NCBI GenBank assembly: GCA_905221605.1 | Contig: CAJNDS010000702.1 | Location: 221,501-276,000, forward strand | Reading direction: 5' to 3' | Source of the DNA: Symbiodinium natans | Lineage: Eukaryota > Sar > Dinophyceae > Suessiales > Symbiodiniaceae | Length of the DNA: 54,500 nt | Shown here: piece by piece, positions 9,827 to 18,822 of the stretch | Numbering within the stretch: the first letter of the stretch is position 1 | Layout: each line of letters begins with the position of its first letter | Translations under genes and position numbers: made by a program | Notes under the pieces: generated by a model | Told to the model about the DNA's origin: nothing | Databases searched by the model: none | The model's input: the letters and a program-made list of their open reading frames with translations, nothing else

Positions 9827-9981
9827 GGTTGTGCAAGAGATGCCATGTCCCCTGTGTCGCGAAGAGGCCGCGGCTGTGAGTGCCTCAGAAGCGTCACCGC
9901 AATGTCGCAAGGCCACGCAGACGGACGCCGAAGCAGTCCTCGGAGCGGAGCTGCAAGTGCCGGCAACCGAGCTGTTTAGGA
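9827..9981 (+). CDS. Exon island with RING-end-like CPLC motif and coiled coil
   Basis: A strong T-rich tract ends in TTTTTTCCAG at 9826. The exon then reads VQEMPCPLCREE followed by an Ala/Glu-rich coil containing KATQTDAEAV and VLGAELQVP. CPLCREE resembles the last pair of a RING finger, but I could not find the first half upstream. The F1 element at 9991 is inserted just beyond the island. Confidence 0.55.
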
Positions 9982-10107
9982 GGCATCTCTTTTGGGATGT
10001 TCCCCCCTTAGACAAACAGTCCTGGAATAGGGTTTGCAATAGGCGGTTCTATGATCCCTAATTACTAGGGACCGTGAGTATAAGGGGGAAGATTATTGGG
10101 CATCTCT
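9982..10107. mobile_element. Inverted-repeat element, family F1 (copy 1) with 9-bp target duplication
   Basis: GGCATCTCT occurs at 9982-9990 and again at 10099-10107, bracketing a 108-bp element. The element starts TTTGGGATGTTCCCC and its right end is an imperfect inverted copy (TATAAGGGGGAAGATTATTG). This is the clearest insertion signature of this family next to a coding-like island. Confidence 0.8.
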
Positions 10108-10284
10108 ATGGTGTCTCGGTGTTTTTGCGCCTTTGCCTCGGAGTTGGGGCAGTTTGATGAAGCCACAGGCCATGGTCGCGAACATCCTATTTCCACAGCT
10201 TGGATCTCACACGAAGCCACCTTACACTGCCTTCGGATGCCTTCCGATGCCTTCGGATGCGCCGAAGGTCTGCCTGAGCAGCAT

Positions 10285-10355
10285 CAAACCCTAAACCCTA
10301 AACCCTAAACCCTAAACCCTAAACCCTAAACCCTAAACCCTAAACCCTAAACCCC
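10285..10355 (-). repeat. Telomeric array, CCCTAAA
   Basis: About ten perfect units. The sequence just upstream (10222-10268) is a small palindromic cluster of GATGCCTTCGG-type repeats. Confidence 0.95.
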
Positions 10356-10439
10356 TTTTGGCATGTAGGTACGCAAAGAAAAATGCCGCAAGCTTCGTTC
10401 AACTCCTGAGCTTCGATCTGCCAAGCCCTGGCTCAGGGT

Positions 10440-10548
10440 TTGGAGGTTAGGGTTTAGGGTGTAGGGTTTAGGGTTTAGGGCATCTTGTGCGGGTTTAGGG
10501 TTTAGGGTTTAGGGCATCTTGTGCGGGCTTAGGGTTTAGGGTTTGGGG
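10440..10548 (+). repeat. Telomeric units interleaved with a GCATCTTGTGCGGG spacer
   Basis: Blocks of TTTAGGG are separated by the 14-mer GCATCTTGTGCGGG (two exact copies) and a third degenerate copy (GCATCTGGTGCATC). It is therefore a higher-order repeat in which telomeric units and a unique spacer were duplicated together. Confidence 0.85.
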
Positions 10549-10576
10549 CATCTGGTGCATCGCTAGAATTGCTTAG

Positions 10577-10650
10577 GTCGCGCAAGGAGCTCGCCGAAGT
10601 TCAAGCGGAGAACGAGTCGCTGAGGCCCAGAAAACCTCGTTGTGTTCCTG
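10577..10650 (+). CDS. Coiled-coil exon island
   Basis: An acceptor-like TTGCTTAG precedes it. It reads SRKELAEVQAENESLRPR, contains another AAG-GAGCTC start inside it, and ends near CCTGCAG before a telomeric array. It belongs with the other coil islands. Confidence 0.5.
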
Positions 10651-10653
10651 CAG

Positions 10654-11192
10654 GGAGGGTTTAGGGTTTAGGGTTTAGGGTTTAGGGTTTAGGGTTTAGG
10701 GTTTAGGGTTTAGGGAGGTTTAGGGTTGCGCAACTTTCTCGCCTCAGGGCCTTGTTGGAGGACCGGGCCAAAGAGAAGCAGGCACGGGGAAAATCACAAA
10801 GTCACAAACCCCTAGAAAGCCCCTAAACCCTAAACCCTAAACCCTAAACCCTAAACCCTAAACCCCTACAAGCCCCAAACCCTAAGCCCTAAGAGGCTCA
10901 AGGAGCCCGTGAAGCCCCCTACTTGTCAACACCGGTTCCGTCAGCCATGGCCCAAGCCCTAAACCCTAAACCCTAAACCCCTAAACCCCTAAACCCCTAA
11001 ACCCCTAAACCCTAAACCCTAAACCCACTTTTTGCATCCCCTTGGCTCCCCAGACCTGCGCTGACTTGGTGCTCGTAGCCCAGTGGTACCCTTTTGGGCA
11101 CTTTCTTCTGCTTCACGGTTCCCCTAAACCCTAAACCCTAAACCCTAAACCTTAAACCCTAAACCCTAAACCCTCAACACTAAACCCTAAGC
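10654..11192. repeat. Telomeric arrays at 10658-10728 (+), 10821-10896 (-), 10952-11025 (-), 11124-11190 (-)
   Basis: Four arrays in 540 bases with an orientation switch between the first and second. The third includes CCCCTAAA octamers. The fourth lies inside an F2 inverted-repeat element. Confidence 0.95.
10748..10790 (+). CDS. Coiled-coil exon island
   Basis: The acceptor TTTCTCGCCTCAG lies immediately after a telomeric array. It reads ALLEDRAKEKQARG and aligns with the island at 11479 (ALLKELAEQKAAR), suggesting a duplicated exon. Confidence 0.5.
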
Positions 11193-11248
11193 CTATAAAG
11201 TAACCAAAAGAAGGGCACCAAAATCATAATATGGCTGCTGGGCTACCA
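11073..11248. mobile_element. Inverted-repeat element, family F2, interrupted by a telomeric array
   Basis: The left end GTAGCCCAGTGGTACCC and right end TGGGCTACCA match the F2 copy at 42116-42225. Internal blocks also match: the TTCCC stretch on the left, and GTAACC followed by AAGGGCACC on the right. A telomeric array (about 11124-11190) sits between those blocks where the other copy has only a few bases. Confidence 0.85.
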
Positions 11249-11309
11249 AGCTGAATGTTGCTGAGAGAAGGATTACCTACGTAGGCCTGGAGTCGAAAGT
11301 CTACCACCC

Positions 11310-11450
11310 TAAACCCTGAACCCTAAACCCTAAACACTAAACCCTAAACCCTAAACACTAAACCCTAAACCCTAAACCCTAAACCCTAAACCCTAAACCC
11401 TAAACCCTAAACCCTAAACTAAACCCTAAGCCCGAAATCCTAAACACAAC
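11310..11450 (-). repeat. Telomeric array, CCCTAAA with CACTAAA variants
   Basis: About 18 units. The variants are scattered, unlike the homogeneous variant arrays elsewhere. Confidence 0.95.
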
Positions 11451-11478
11451 ACCCTGACTAACCTTTTTTCGAGAGCAG

Positions 11479-11559
11479 GCCCTACTCAAAGAGTTGGCCG
11501 AGCAGAAGGCAGCTCGGGACTTCCGAGTCGCTGGGGCTTCTGCGTTTTCCTTAGAAAAG
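11479..11559 (+). CDS. Coiled-coil exon island, 27 codons
   Basis: It starts after TTTTTTCGAGAGCAG and is a whole number of codons, with a GT donor at 11560. It reads ALLKELAEQKAARDFRVAG and continues to LEK. A telomeric array begins nine bases after the donor, so the array would lie in the intron. Confidence 0.55.
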
Positions 11560-11566
11560 GTTCAAA

Positions 11567-11636
11567 GGTTTAGGGTTTAGGGTTTAGGGTTTAGGGTTTA
11601 GGGTTTAGGGTTTAGGGTTTAGGGTTTAGGGCTTAG
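11567..11636 (+). repeat. Telomeric array, TTTAGGG
   Basis: About ten perfect units immediately downstream of the coil exon ending at 11559. Confidence 0.95.
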
Positions 11637-11811
11637 TAGCAAGATAATGTAGCAGCATATTCTCTTATAGTAAAGAGAATATTATCCGTTATGATATTAC
11701 ATAGCAATATAAGCATGTCATGTGTGTGGATAGGCCAGCTGGGGAGCTGATTGCGCCTTGTTCCCCAATGACTTCATGCACTCTCTTCACCAGAACTGTC
11801 AACTCCTGGAT

Positions 11812-11850
11812 CGCCGTACCCTATAGAATCCCTTAAAGGGTATATACAAA
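11812..11850. repeat. Fragment of an F3-like element core
   Basis: GTACCCTATAGAATCCCTTAA and the following GGGTATATA match the core of both F3 copies. No terminal repeats are visible. Confidence 0.5.
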
Positions 11851-12029
11851 TGAATGCACGGCCCTACTCCCCTCCTTCCCTTTCTCAGAAAGCAGGGGGT
11901 TTAGGCCCATACTCCCCAGACCCAAACACCCAGCAGGCCACCATGGCCGACCTCGCCACCAAGACGCAGAAGAAGCATCTCGGACAATTGTGCACGCAGT
12001 AGGTGTGCCTAGGTACCCTAGACCTGAAA

Positions 12030-12073
12030 TCCTAAACCCCAAGGCCTAAACCCTAAACCCTAAATCCTAAACC
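12030..12073 (-). repeat. Degenerate telomeric array
   Basis: CCCTAAA, TCCTAAA and CCCCAAG units, about six in all. Confidence 0.85.
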
Positions 12074-12142
12074 GAAGCATCCTTCAGCCTTCTTGCTTTC
12101 CAATGCCATGTAGATGCGAGATACGGGATGCTCTTCCACTTT

Positions 12143-12372
12143 TGAGTTCTCTTATTGTTGGTTCGTAGGGAATGAGGGAATGAGGTACCCTAGAAAATCC
12201 CTTAAAGGGTATATAATAGAAAAAACATAGGTAGGGGACATAGGGTACCCTATATCATCCCTTAAACGGTTATATATATATATATTTATCTATACATATA
12301 TGTATATATATATATAGGAAGAGGTAGGGTACCTGATTCCCTCATTCCCCACTAAGCAAGAGTGAGTTCTCT
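12143..12372. mobile_element. Inverted-repeat element, family F3 (copy 2), with 10-bp target duplication
   Basis: TGAGTTCTCT occurs exactly at 12143-12152 and 12363-12372. The 210-bp element between has long inverted ends (GTAGGGAATGAGGGAATGAG on the left against an inverted near-copy on the right). It has two internal GGTACCCTA...CCCTTAAA cores separated by an AT-repeat hairpin. A coding-like island begins at the right target site. Confidence 0.88.
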
Positions 12373-12432
12373 GACGGCGGCGGGGCCGAGGCTCGTGGCA
12401 GCTGCTGAGGATGCCCGTCTGCTTTTTAAGGG
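12371..12432 (+). CDS. Possible exon island
   Basis: The plus frame reads LTAAGPRLVAAAEDARLLFKG before a telomeric array. It is alanine- and leucine-rich like the coil islands, but its acceptor lies in the F3 target site and is not clear. Confidence 0.35.
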
Positions 12433-12435
12433 TTC

Positions 12436-12800
12436 ATAGGGTTTAGGGTTTAGGGTTTAGGGTTTAGGGATGAGGGACTAGGGATTGAGGGAGGCTACTG
12501 CGACGGCTCCAACAAGACGGGATTTTTCAGTTCGGGGTTTAGGGTTTAGGGTTTAGGGGTCTAGGGGTTTAGGGTTTATGGGTTTAGGGTTTAGGGTTGC
12601 AGGTTTAGGGTTTTTAGGGTTTGGTTTGCAGGGTTTACAGATGTTTCTAGGCTTTATGGATGCTTAGAGATGTTTATAGGGCTTATAGGGGTTATGGATG
12701 TTTATAGGGCTTATAGGGCTTGTAGGGCTTGTGTGGTGTATGTGGTTATAAGGCTTGATAGGGTTTATAGGGTTCTTAGGGTTTTTAGGGTTTTTTTCGG
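12436..12800 (+). repeat. Telomeric units decaying to TTTATAGGG variants
   Basis: TTTAGGG units at 12436-12470 and 12535-12640 grade into TTTATAGGG, GCTTATAGGG and similar 9-10-mers up to about 12800. The drift is progressive rather than random. Confidence 0.85.
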
Positions 12801-13475
12801 TTTTTTTGATTTAGGGATTAGGGTTCCTGCTTTGATTTCAGCATTTGCCCGGGAGTCTATCGGGTTGATTGCACAAGCACGTACATCGGCCTAAAAGCTG
12901 GAAGTATGGTGTCCCCCACAGCAGCAGTTTAGGTTCTAGGAGGTCTCGGACACAATGCTGCCGTAAACCAGAAAAGCCCTGAGAACTTTTGACATCCTTT
13001 GAACTGCGGCGTTTGAAGCTGCCGGACATCTGGGGCTTCCAAGTTGCGGTTTCCAGGCTCGTCTTGCTGTGTAAGTCTTGACTCGTCAAGGGCTGTACGG
13101 AGCCTACAGGCTTGTGAAATCCAGCCGCGCAGGCGAGGGCAAGGCAGGCTACAATGTGGGTATCAGGCAGCTGATGCACCAGTTGGGGTTTTGTTTCCTA
13201 AGCAGTCGCCGGCATGCCAAGCCATATCAACCCAGCTTCAAGCAAGTTGCCTGTTGCGCCTTCAGGGCCTTGCGCGTGCAAGCTCTTGTGCTCCTGGGGC
13301 GCCTTCGCTCTTTCTCTTTACGCGCAGCATCGAGGCGAAACGTCGGATGTCTTGGCTCTTGGGGCATGCAACTCACGCCGGCGCGACATTCGATGTTCGC
13401 GTCGAGCCCTTCATGAAGCATCCCCCCAAATTTCAAATAGACCGAAGCCCCCATCCGCATCCCTCGGGGGGGAGC

Positions 13476-13536
13476 TGCGGAGGAGAAGCGCGACTTGCGG
13501 CGTGAGCTGGAGCTCGTGAAGACTCCAAGGCCGGAG
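13476..13536 (+). CDS. Possible coiled-coil exon island
   Basis: The plus frame reads AAEEKRDLRRELELVKTPRP. It is strongly charged with leucine spacing. Splice sites are uncertain, because a G-rich tract precedes it. Confidence 0.4.
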
Positions 13537-13717
13537 TGAGCAGCGATTGAAGACACTTGGGGCTTTGTCGGGGGCCCCGGGGGTGAGCTTCAATTACTCG
13601 TAGTTCTCTTGAGAAAACTTGGGAAAACGGTATAGGCTTATAGGGTACAAATTTCTATCCGAAAGAGGATCAGGGTTTAGGATTTCGGGTTCGAGACAGC
13701 CTGTATATTGGAGCACC

Positions 13718-14352
13718 TAAACCCTAAACCCTAAAGCCTAAACCCCGTTTGCAGCCGAAAGAAAAAGACAACGCTCAGAGTGTGCCGCTAGCCCTGACCA
13801 TCTTACGATACGAGCCAAAGCAGGGTTCTAAGGCAGCAAACTGTGCGTGAAGCCGAAAGGCCACACACCGGTCAAAGAGAGCTGCATTCCAGCCTAAACC
13901 CCAAACCCGAAACCCGAAACCCCAAACCCCAAACCCTAAACCCTAAACCCTAAACCCTAAACCCTAAACCCCACATGCCCCCCCCCCCCCCCCCGGCCCC
14001 CCGGCAGAGCTAGATCTTCGCCTCTGCTGGCAGGAAGCCATCGTCCTGGTGGTGAGAATCGCTTCCCACTATGGGGGTTTCCGAAAATCTGGTTTAGGGT
14101 TGAGGGTTTAGGGTTTCCCATAGATAGGATTATGTAGTATTTCGGGCTTTCTTTGGGGTACCCCTGCTTGGTGAAATCCCCATAATTATGTGTTTAGCAA
14201 AGCCTGAGGTGTACATATGCGCAGAGTTTCCTCAGGCGGGTAACTTGAACCTCTGGTTGACGTGAGGGCGATCCTTGCAGCAAGCAATCAATGTTGCAGT
14301 GTTGGCAATACCTACACGTTTCATGAAACCCTAGACCCTAAACCCTAAACCC
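13718..14352. repeat. Telomeric arrays at 13718-13746 (-), 13894-13970 (-), 14092-14115 (+), 14325-14352 (-)
   Basis: The second array runs from CCCCAAA variants to CCCTAAA and ends in a C-run (13979-13994). The third directly follows a fragment of F4 end sequence (14072-14092). Confidence 0.9.
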
Positions 14353-14820
14353 GGAGCCAATAGAACCTCAGGATCTTGCCAGTCAAAATGATTGTTTCAG
14401 ATCCGTGGAACTCAGCCCCATCGTGCGGCAACCCTGGACACATTGAAGTGCCTCAATTGCTTGCAAGGCGTCCACTAAAAGGATCCTCTGAAGGATTTCA
14501 GCCCGAAGAGGCCGTCAGCACACACCCGTTTCGCATATATAAGGGTTGCAGTTGACTGTAGTCGCAGGCTGCCAGTGTCTGTGCTTGCGGCGGCTCGATT
14601 GTCTTGTTTGTTTATGTGCCTCTTGGCTAGCTTGCTTGTGTGTTTCTTTTTGTGCTTGCGTCGTTGAGTGCGTGCCTGTTTGTGTTCTGTCCGTGCTGCT
14701 TGTGGGTTATTTTTTTCCCTCTGCGTTCTTCAATAAGTTTGCGGAGACCAAACTTGAAGTTGTTTTGAGGTGCGTCAGGTTGACCTGTGCTAAGCTCGCA
14801 AGCCAAGCTCGGCGCGCAAG

Positions 14821-14941
14821 TACATGTATTGGGATTTTCCTCTTTATACTAACAGTCTTTAAAAGGCACTATAGTACCCCCCCCCCAATATATTCCCCAT
14901 TAAGGACTGTTAGTATAAAGAGGAACATTCCAATACATGTA
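14821..14941. mobile_element. Inverted-repeat element, family F1 (copy 2), with 8-bp target duplication
   Basis: TACATGTA flanks both sides (14821-14828, 14934-14941). The 105-bp element has about 30-base inverted ends built on TCCTCTTTATACTAACAGTC and includes a C10 run in the middle. The flanking octamer is itself palindromic, so it could instead be the outer end of the repeat. Confidence 0.85.
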
Positions 14942-15028
14942 ATGTATGATGTCAGGGCAGGGGTCTGCATGCGGGGAGCTAAGAAATCCAGCGTTTATTG
15001 CTGAAACGGGGGGTGTGAGTTCCGCAAG

Positions 15029-15110
15029 GAACAAGACGCAGAGCTCCGCAGAGAGTTGCACCTCAGGGGGTCTCTGCTAGAGCAGAAGCAGGCAAAGACC
15101 AGAGGGCATT
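15029..15110 (+). CDS. Coiled-coil exon island
   Basis: It starts after TTCCGCAAG and reads EQDAELRRELHLRGSLLEQK, followed by QAKTRG and a stop. It is similar in character to the islands at 8.7-11.6 kb. Whether it is the same gene, 3.5 kb away, is not known. Confidence 0.45.
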
Positions 15111-15114
15111 GAGG

Positions 15115-16200
15115 GCATTGAGGGCAGTGAGCGAGACTTGGTACTATGTGCACTTGGCAGTGAAGGCTCGGTGCTTATCCGCAAGTGAGATTGTGAAGCA
15201 AGTCTATATACCACAATAGAACCAATGCTTTGTCATTTTGTAGGTGGCTAGCAAAAGAGCTTAGGCCATCGCACAACCGAGTTCCCACATCCTCGAACCC
15301 ATGCCACGAGAACTGCGGTCATTCTTCACATCGGGGTCGGGTAGAGAACGGTGCGCACCTTTGGTACCCTGCAGCTGTCGACGGAGCTTCCCGACCGGGT
15401 TTTTCCACTGCACGGCTGTGACCCAGGGCCTTTGCTGCTTGAAATTCTCAAGTCCTCTACTACATCGAGCTTATGAGCTTGCTCCGAGTTTGCGCAATTG
15501 GCAAATGGGCCCCTGGGGCAATTCAGTTCATCGCGATGAGCGAGTGGTGACTTATGTGACATGATCCCTGCAGCTCTAGCTCCCCTCACATGCCCGGCGC
15601 TCCGAGCGGTTTTTAGCGGTTGTTTGGTTGGTTTCATCCGAGTGTGATGGAGGGGCTTTGCGTTGACGGGCGTACCAAAACCTTCCCTGTTTGGCTCTTT
15701 TTGTGTTAGGCATGGAATCAAGGCCCCAGTATGTGGGTGCTCCAAGACAGTGAGCTCCTGCGTTGTGTGTTGCGTTGCTCGACGCGAATGGTTTGGCAAG
15801 TAGGAGTGGACAGGGCAAGTAAGTCGTGAAACCAGGCTCGGTGAAGACGCATATCCTCAAAGGCCTCCTAGCATTCGGCTTCCTCCCTTACCTTTGGATA
15901 AGTTGAGACTACAGTCCTTTCTTGAAGCGCAGTGGTGGAAAGGCAGGTGCAGGAGCTTGGTGCGAAGCACCGCCTCATCTGTAGACCCCCCCCCCCCTGC
16001 AGTGATGCATAGTTGTACTGTACAGTAGCCTGCCAAGACAGAGCTTTTGTTGCAGGGGGTTACATCTTCGATGAGTGCTGTCTCACCTTTCTACCTCCTT
16101 TCGTATCCGGTGCCAGGCCAACTTGGTGAGAGGGAGCCGAGAAAAAGGTAGTGGCAAGCCTCGGTTCCTCGGAGGGTGAGGATTTTGCAATGGCTTACGG
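15115..16200. other. 1.1 kb with no array and no recognised gene
   Basis: A GGGCATTGA triplet repeat lies at 15108-15130. A coil-like reading (VVERQVQELGAKHRLI) occurs at about 15937-15984 next to a C11 run. Open frames of about 90-150 codons overlap on both strands at 15.3-15.8 kb and have no motif I know. Confidence 0.4.
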
Positions 16201-16209
16201 AAGCTCAGG

Positions 16210-16274
16210 GGTACCCCTAAACCCTAAACCCTAAACCCTAAACCCTAAACCCAAAACCCTAAACCCTAAACCCG
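16210..16274 (-). repeat. Telomeric array, CCCTAAA
   Basis: About eight units, ending 27 bases before the open frame of the JmjC gene. Confidence 0.95.
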
Positions 16275-16300
16275 CCATGAATCATGGATCTTCGGGGTGA

Positions 16301-17940
16301 TCTCTGGGCTTGCTTGGGGCCTATCCTTGGGACGAAGCCTTGACGGGAATTGTGTCTCTTCCACATTGGACACTGTGTTGGCAGGATTTCTGCTATGCCA
16401 TGGGCGCTCTTTCGAAGCAAATCTGGTCTGGCACGGCTCCGATTGCGAAGGATTGCCTCACAGTCCTCACCAACTCCTTTCAACAGCTTCCTGTCAGCTC
16501 TTGCCGCGAGATGCTTCTGGAACAGGCTGGCAGTCGTCAGGTTGAGTACAAGCGAGTGGCACAAGGGGAGGTGGGCATTGCAGCGGCCACACTGACGCAC
16601 GTCATGTGCGAGCTGCTCCCAACGTCCTGTCACGAAAGCTCTGTGCTGCTCATGGATGAGAATGTTGTTGCCGCTACTTCCTTGGTAGATGCAGTACTGG
16701 AAGCAGCGCCGCCGTACCTCCGCGACGACCTATTTGGCGAATTCCCTCGGATGCTGCAGCCGTCGCAGCTGTGCCTCGTCGCTGGCGGGCGAGGGGCGAG
16801 GTCCGATCTGCACATCGATCCGCTGCCACTGGTTGCTCGTCGGTACGTTTTCTCTTGGGTTCAGTTGCTGCCAGGAAGAATCAGGGGAAGAATCAGCGGA
16901 AGAATACGGGAAATCCAAGAAGCTCCCAACAGCATTGCCTTTCTCGGCCCTTTCGAGGTCGTGGACCGGCTGGAATTGTTTGCTCGAAGGGAGAAAGGCC
17001 TGGCGATTCTACCCCGACACGCCGCAGAATACCGAAGCGTTTCGGCCTCTGGGCCGGCCCTTTGGCATAGGTGGCTCGTTCAGCGATAACCCTGACACTG
17101 TGGCCACATACGCGTGGCTTCAGGTGGCCTGCTAGGGCAGTGCTATTGTAGACACTGTTCTTAGGTCTTTAGTGCTCGTTCTTGTGCAAGCCGATGATAT
17201 CTTGCAAGACCAGCCAAGGCAAAGGAGGCGCAGGGAGCGCACAGCTCTGCACCATTGGAACCGGCTGGCGAAGCGAGGTGGACCTCTTCGCGCAATTGAC
17301 CACCCACAGCCGCCTCAACGACAAGGTCCCTGATGGCTCGGCATCGTTCCAGGCAGACTTCGGAAGATTTCCGCATGCACGAGGCTGCACGGTCTGCCTG
17401 GATCACGTGCAGGAGCTTGTGGGGGATTGTGGATTTTGCCAAAACCGACGGCTTTGTTTTCTTTGCTTCTTGATCCTAAGCATGGTAGTACACGGGGCCC
17501 TGAACTTCTCTGAGCACATTTCCGGTACGGGTATCTCCCAAAAAAGGGGTACCCCTTTTATACCCCAAATAGACTGGAATCCCCTTAAAGGAACCCCCCC
17601 CCCCCCCCCACCACCCATGTTCGACAGTTCAGAGCTCTCGAAACCGGTGTTTCAGGAAGCTGGCGAGACACTGATCTTTCCAGGGCACTGGTGGCATCAA
17701 ACATACCACCTGAGCCCCACCTTGGGCTTCGCTGGGCAGGTTGGGGCCTGACGGGGTTGAGGGGAAAAAAGCTCAGGTTTAGGGTTTAGGGTTTGGGGTT
17801 TGGGGTTTGGGGTTTGGGGTTTAGGGTTTATAGTTCCCTTCTTCACCACTTTTCAAAACCGTCGTTCCGCATCAGGTGCTGAATTCGGAGAACTTGAGAC
17901 AGGTCCTCGGCCACATCATCAGCTGGTGCCTTGGCTTGTG
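16301..17940 (+). CDS. JmjC/cupin-like Fe(II)-2OG dioxygenase domain gene, four exons recovered
   Basis: Exon 1 (about 16301-16842) contains YLRDDLF and SDLHIDPLP, the HxD iron ligands. A GT-AG intron at 16843-16957 (115 bp; GTACGT donor, TCGAG acceptor) restores frame to exon 2 (16958-17123). Exon 2 has TGWNCLLEGRKAWRFYPD, the JmjC segment with the N and K of the cosubstrate pocket. Exon 3 (about 17637-17739) has QEAGETLIFPGHWWHQTYHL, carrying the distal histidine. Exon 4 starts at 17876 after an intron at 17740-17875 and reads VLNSENLRQVLGHIISWC. This is the domain order of JMJD6-like cupin proteins, which hydroxylate protein side chains or demethylate. The start codon and 3' end are not resolved. 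Donor and acceptor of the second intron (17124 to about 17636) are likely but not certain. The last intron holds telomeric repeats; the middle one holds a short inverted-repeat-like insert and a C18 run. Confidence 0.85.
17520..17620. mobile_element. Short repeat-like insert in a JmjC intron
   Basis: GGGGTACCCCTTTTATACCCC, a self-complementary core and a C18 run resemble the interiors of the inverted-repeat families. Terminal repeats are not clear. It stays open in the exon-3 frame and so produces a spurious poly-proline reading. Confidence 0.4.
17777..17831 (+). repeat. Telomeric array inside a JmjC intron, TTTAGGG and TTTGGGG
   Basis: About eight units, half of them TTTGGGG, lying wholly within the intron 17740-17875. 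JmjC sequence is continuous across it. Confidence 0.92.
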
Positions 17941-18163
17941 GGGGCACTCTTTCCTTGGGCAGGGGCTGCCTGGCACCAGCTGTCCACGCGTAACACCAAC
18001 CAGTGTCCGATGGAAGTTTCTTGGGGGTTCGTGGATGCTTCCGAGCTTGCAACGAGCTTGCTTGTGATCCCGGCGTCGGGTTGGATAAGTTTTGCCACCT
18101 CCCCTGCTTGAAGTTGACAACTACTCGGGAGTGGAAGCCACAAGAACCAAAGCAGGAAGAACA

Positions 18164-18242
18164 GGGGGTCTACCAAAATAGGGGACCATCCCCCTATAAG
18201 GACCCCGTAAGTTACCCCCCCCCCCTACTTTCGGAAACCTCC
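18164..18242. mobile_element. Inverted-repeat element, family F4 (copy 1)
   Basis: The left end GGGGGTCTACCAAAATAG and right end CTACTTTCGGAAACCTCC are inverted repeats with mismatches. A C9-10 tract lies inside. The right flank AAAATGAG is shared with the copy at 25464. Confidence 0.65.
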
Positions 18243-18530
18243 AAAATGAGTCTGGCCTTAGACGGGCAGTTCCCGCGCTGCTTGTAAGGGCTCTCAAGGA
18301 AATCTCGGGGCACTGGAGCCGGTGGGCTTCCTGAAGGACGTTGTCCAAAGCAACCGGTCCAGGGTCGGAGAAAATATGCCGGTTTGTCAACATGAGTGAA
18401 GCTTGGGTGGTGGGAGCCGCCCCCCAAAAAGATGCCGTGCTCTGGTTGCGAAGAAGGTTAGGATGTCCCCTCCCAACCCGGGTAAGCGAGCGAAGGATGC
18501 ACAAAGTGCCACCCAGAGTTCAGCCCGCAG

Positions 18531-18822
18531 CCCTAAACCCGAAACCCTAAACCCTAAACCCTAAACCCACTTACCCGCTGAGTTTCGGAGGTGCGGCTTG
18601 GAGGCCCGAGACGAGGTGGCATGGGGCCAAGAGCCACGAGCCCTCATCGCCCAGGTTCTTGGTGAGGCCATCGACTCCTTTTGACTGCAAATGAGACAAA
18701 AAGACAAAGCAATGAAGGGTTTAGGGTTTAGGGTTTGGGGTTTAGGGTTTAGGGTTTAGGGTTTAGAGTTTAGGGTTTAGGGTTTAGGGTTTAGGGTGTA
18801 GGGTTTAGGGTTTAGGGTTTAG
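18531..18822. repeat. Telomeric arrays at 18531-18568 (-) and 18716-18822 (+)
   Basis: Two oppositely oriented arrays bracket the coding-like island at 18592. Confidence 0.95.
18592..18683 (+). CDS. Possible exon between two telomeric arrays
   Basis: The plus frame reads LEARDEVAWGQEPRALIAQV and on to LGEAIDSF and a stop. It has good codon-like composition but no family I recognise. A CAG-GTT junction at about 18652 could be a donor. Confidence 0.35.

Noticed and set aside
9991-10098. Introner-type element (intron created by insertion)
   Set aside because: The target duplications of the F1 elements do not contain AG|GT-type splice sites, and no exon continues directly on both sides.
10285-11450. 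CRISPR-like alternation of repeats and spacers
   Set aside because: The repeats are telomeric heptamers of variable number and orientation, and spacers vary from tens to hundreds of bases; there are no cas genes and the genome is eukaryotic.
17403-17618. Minus-strand poly-Gly frame over the JmjC intron
   Set aside because: Produced by the C18 run; the plus strand holds the JmjC gene.
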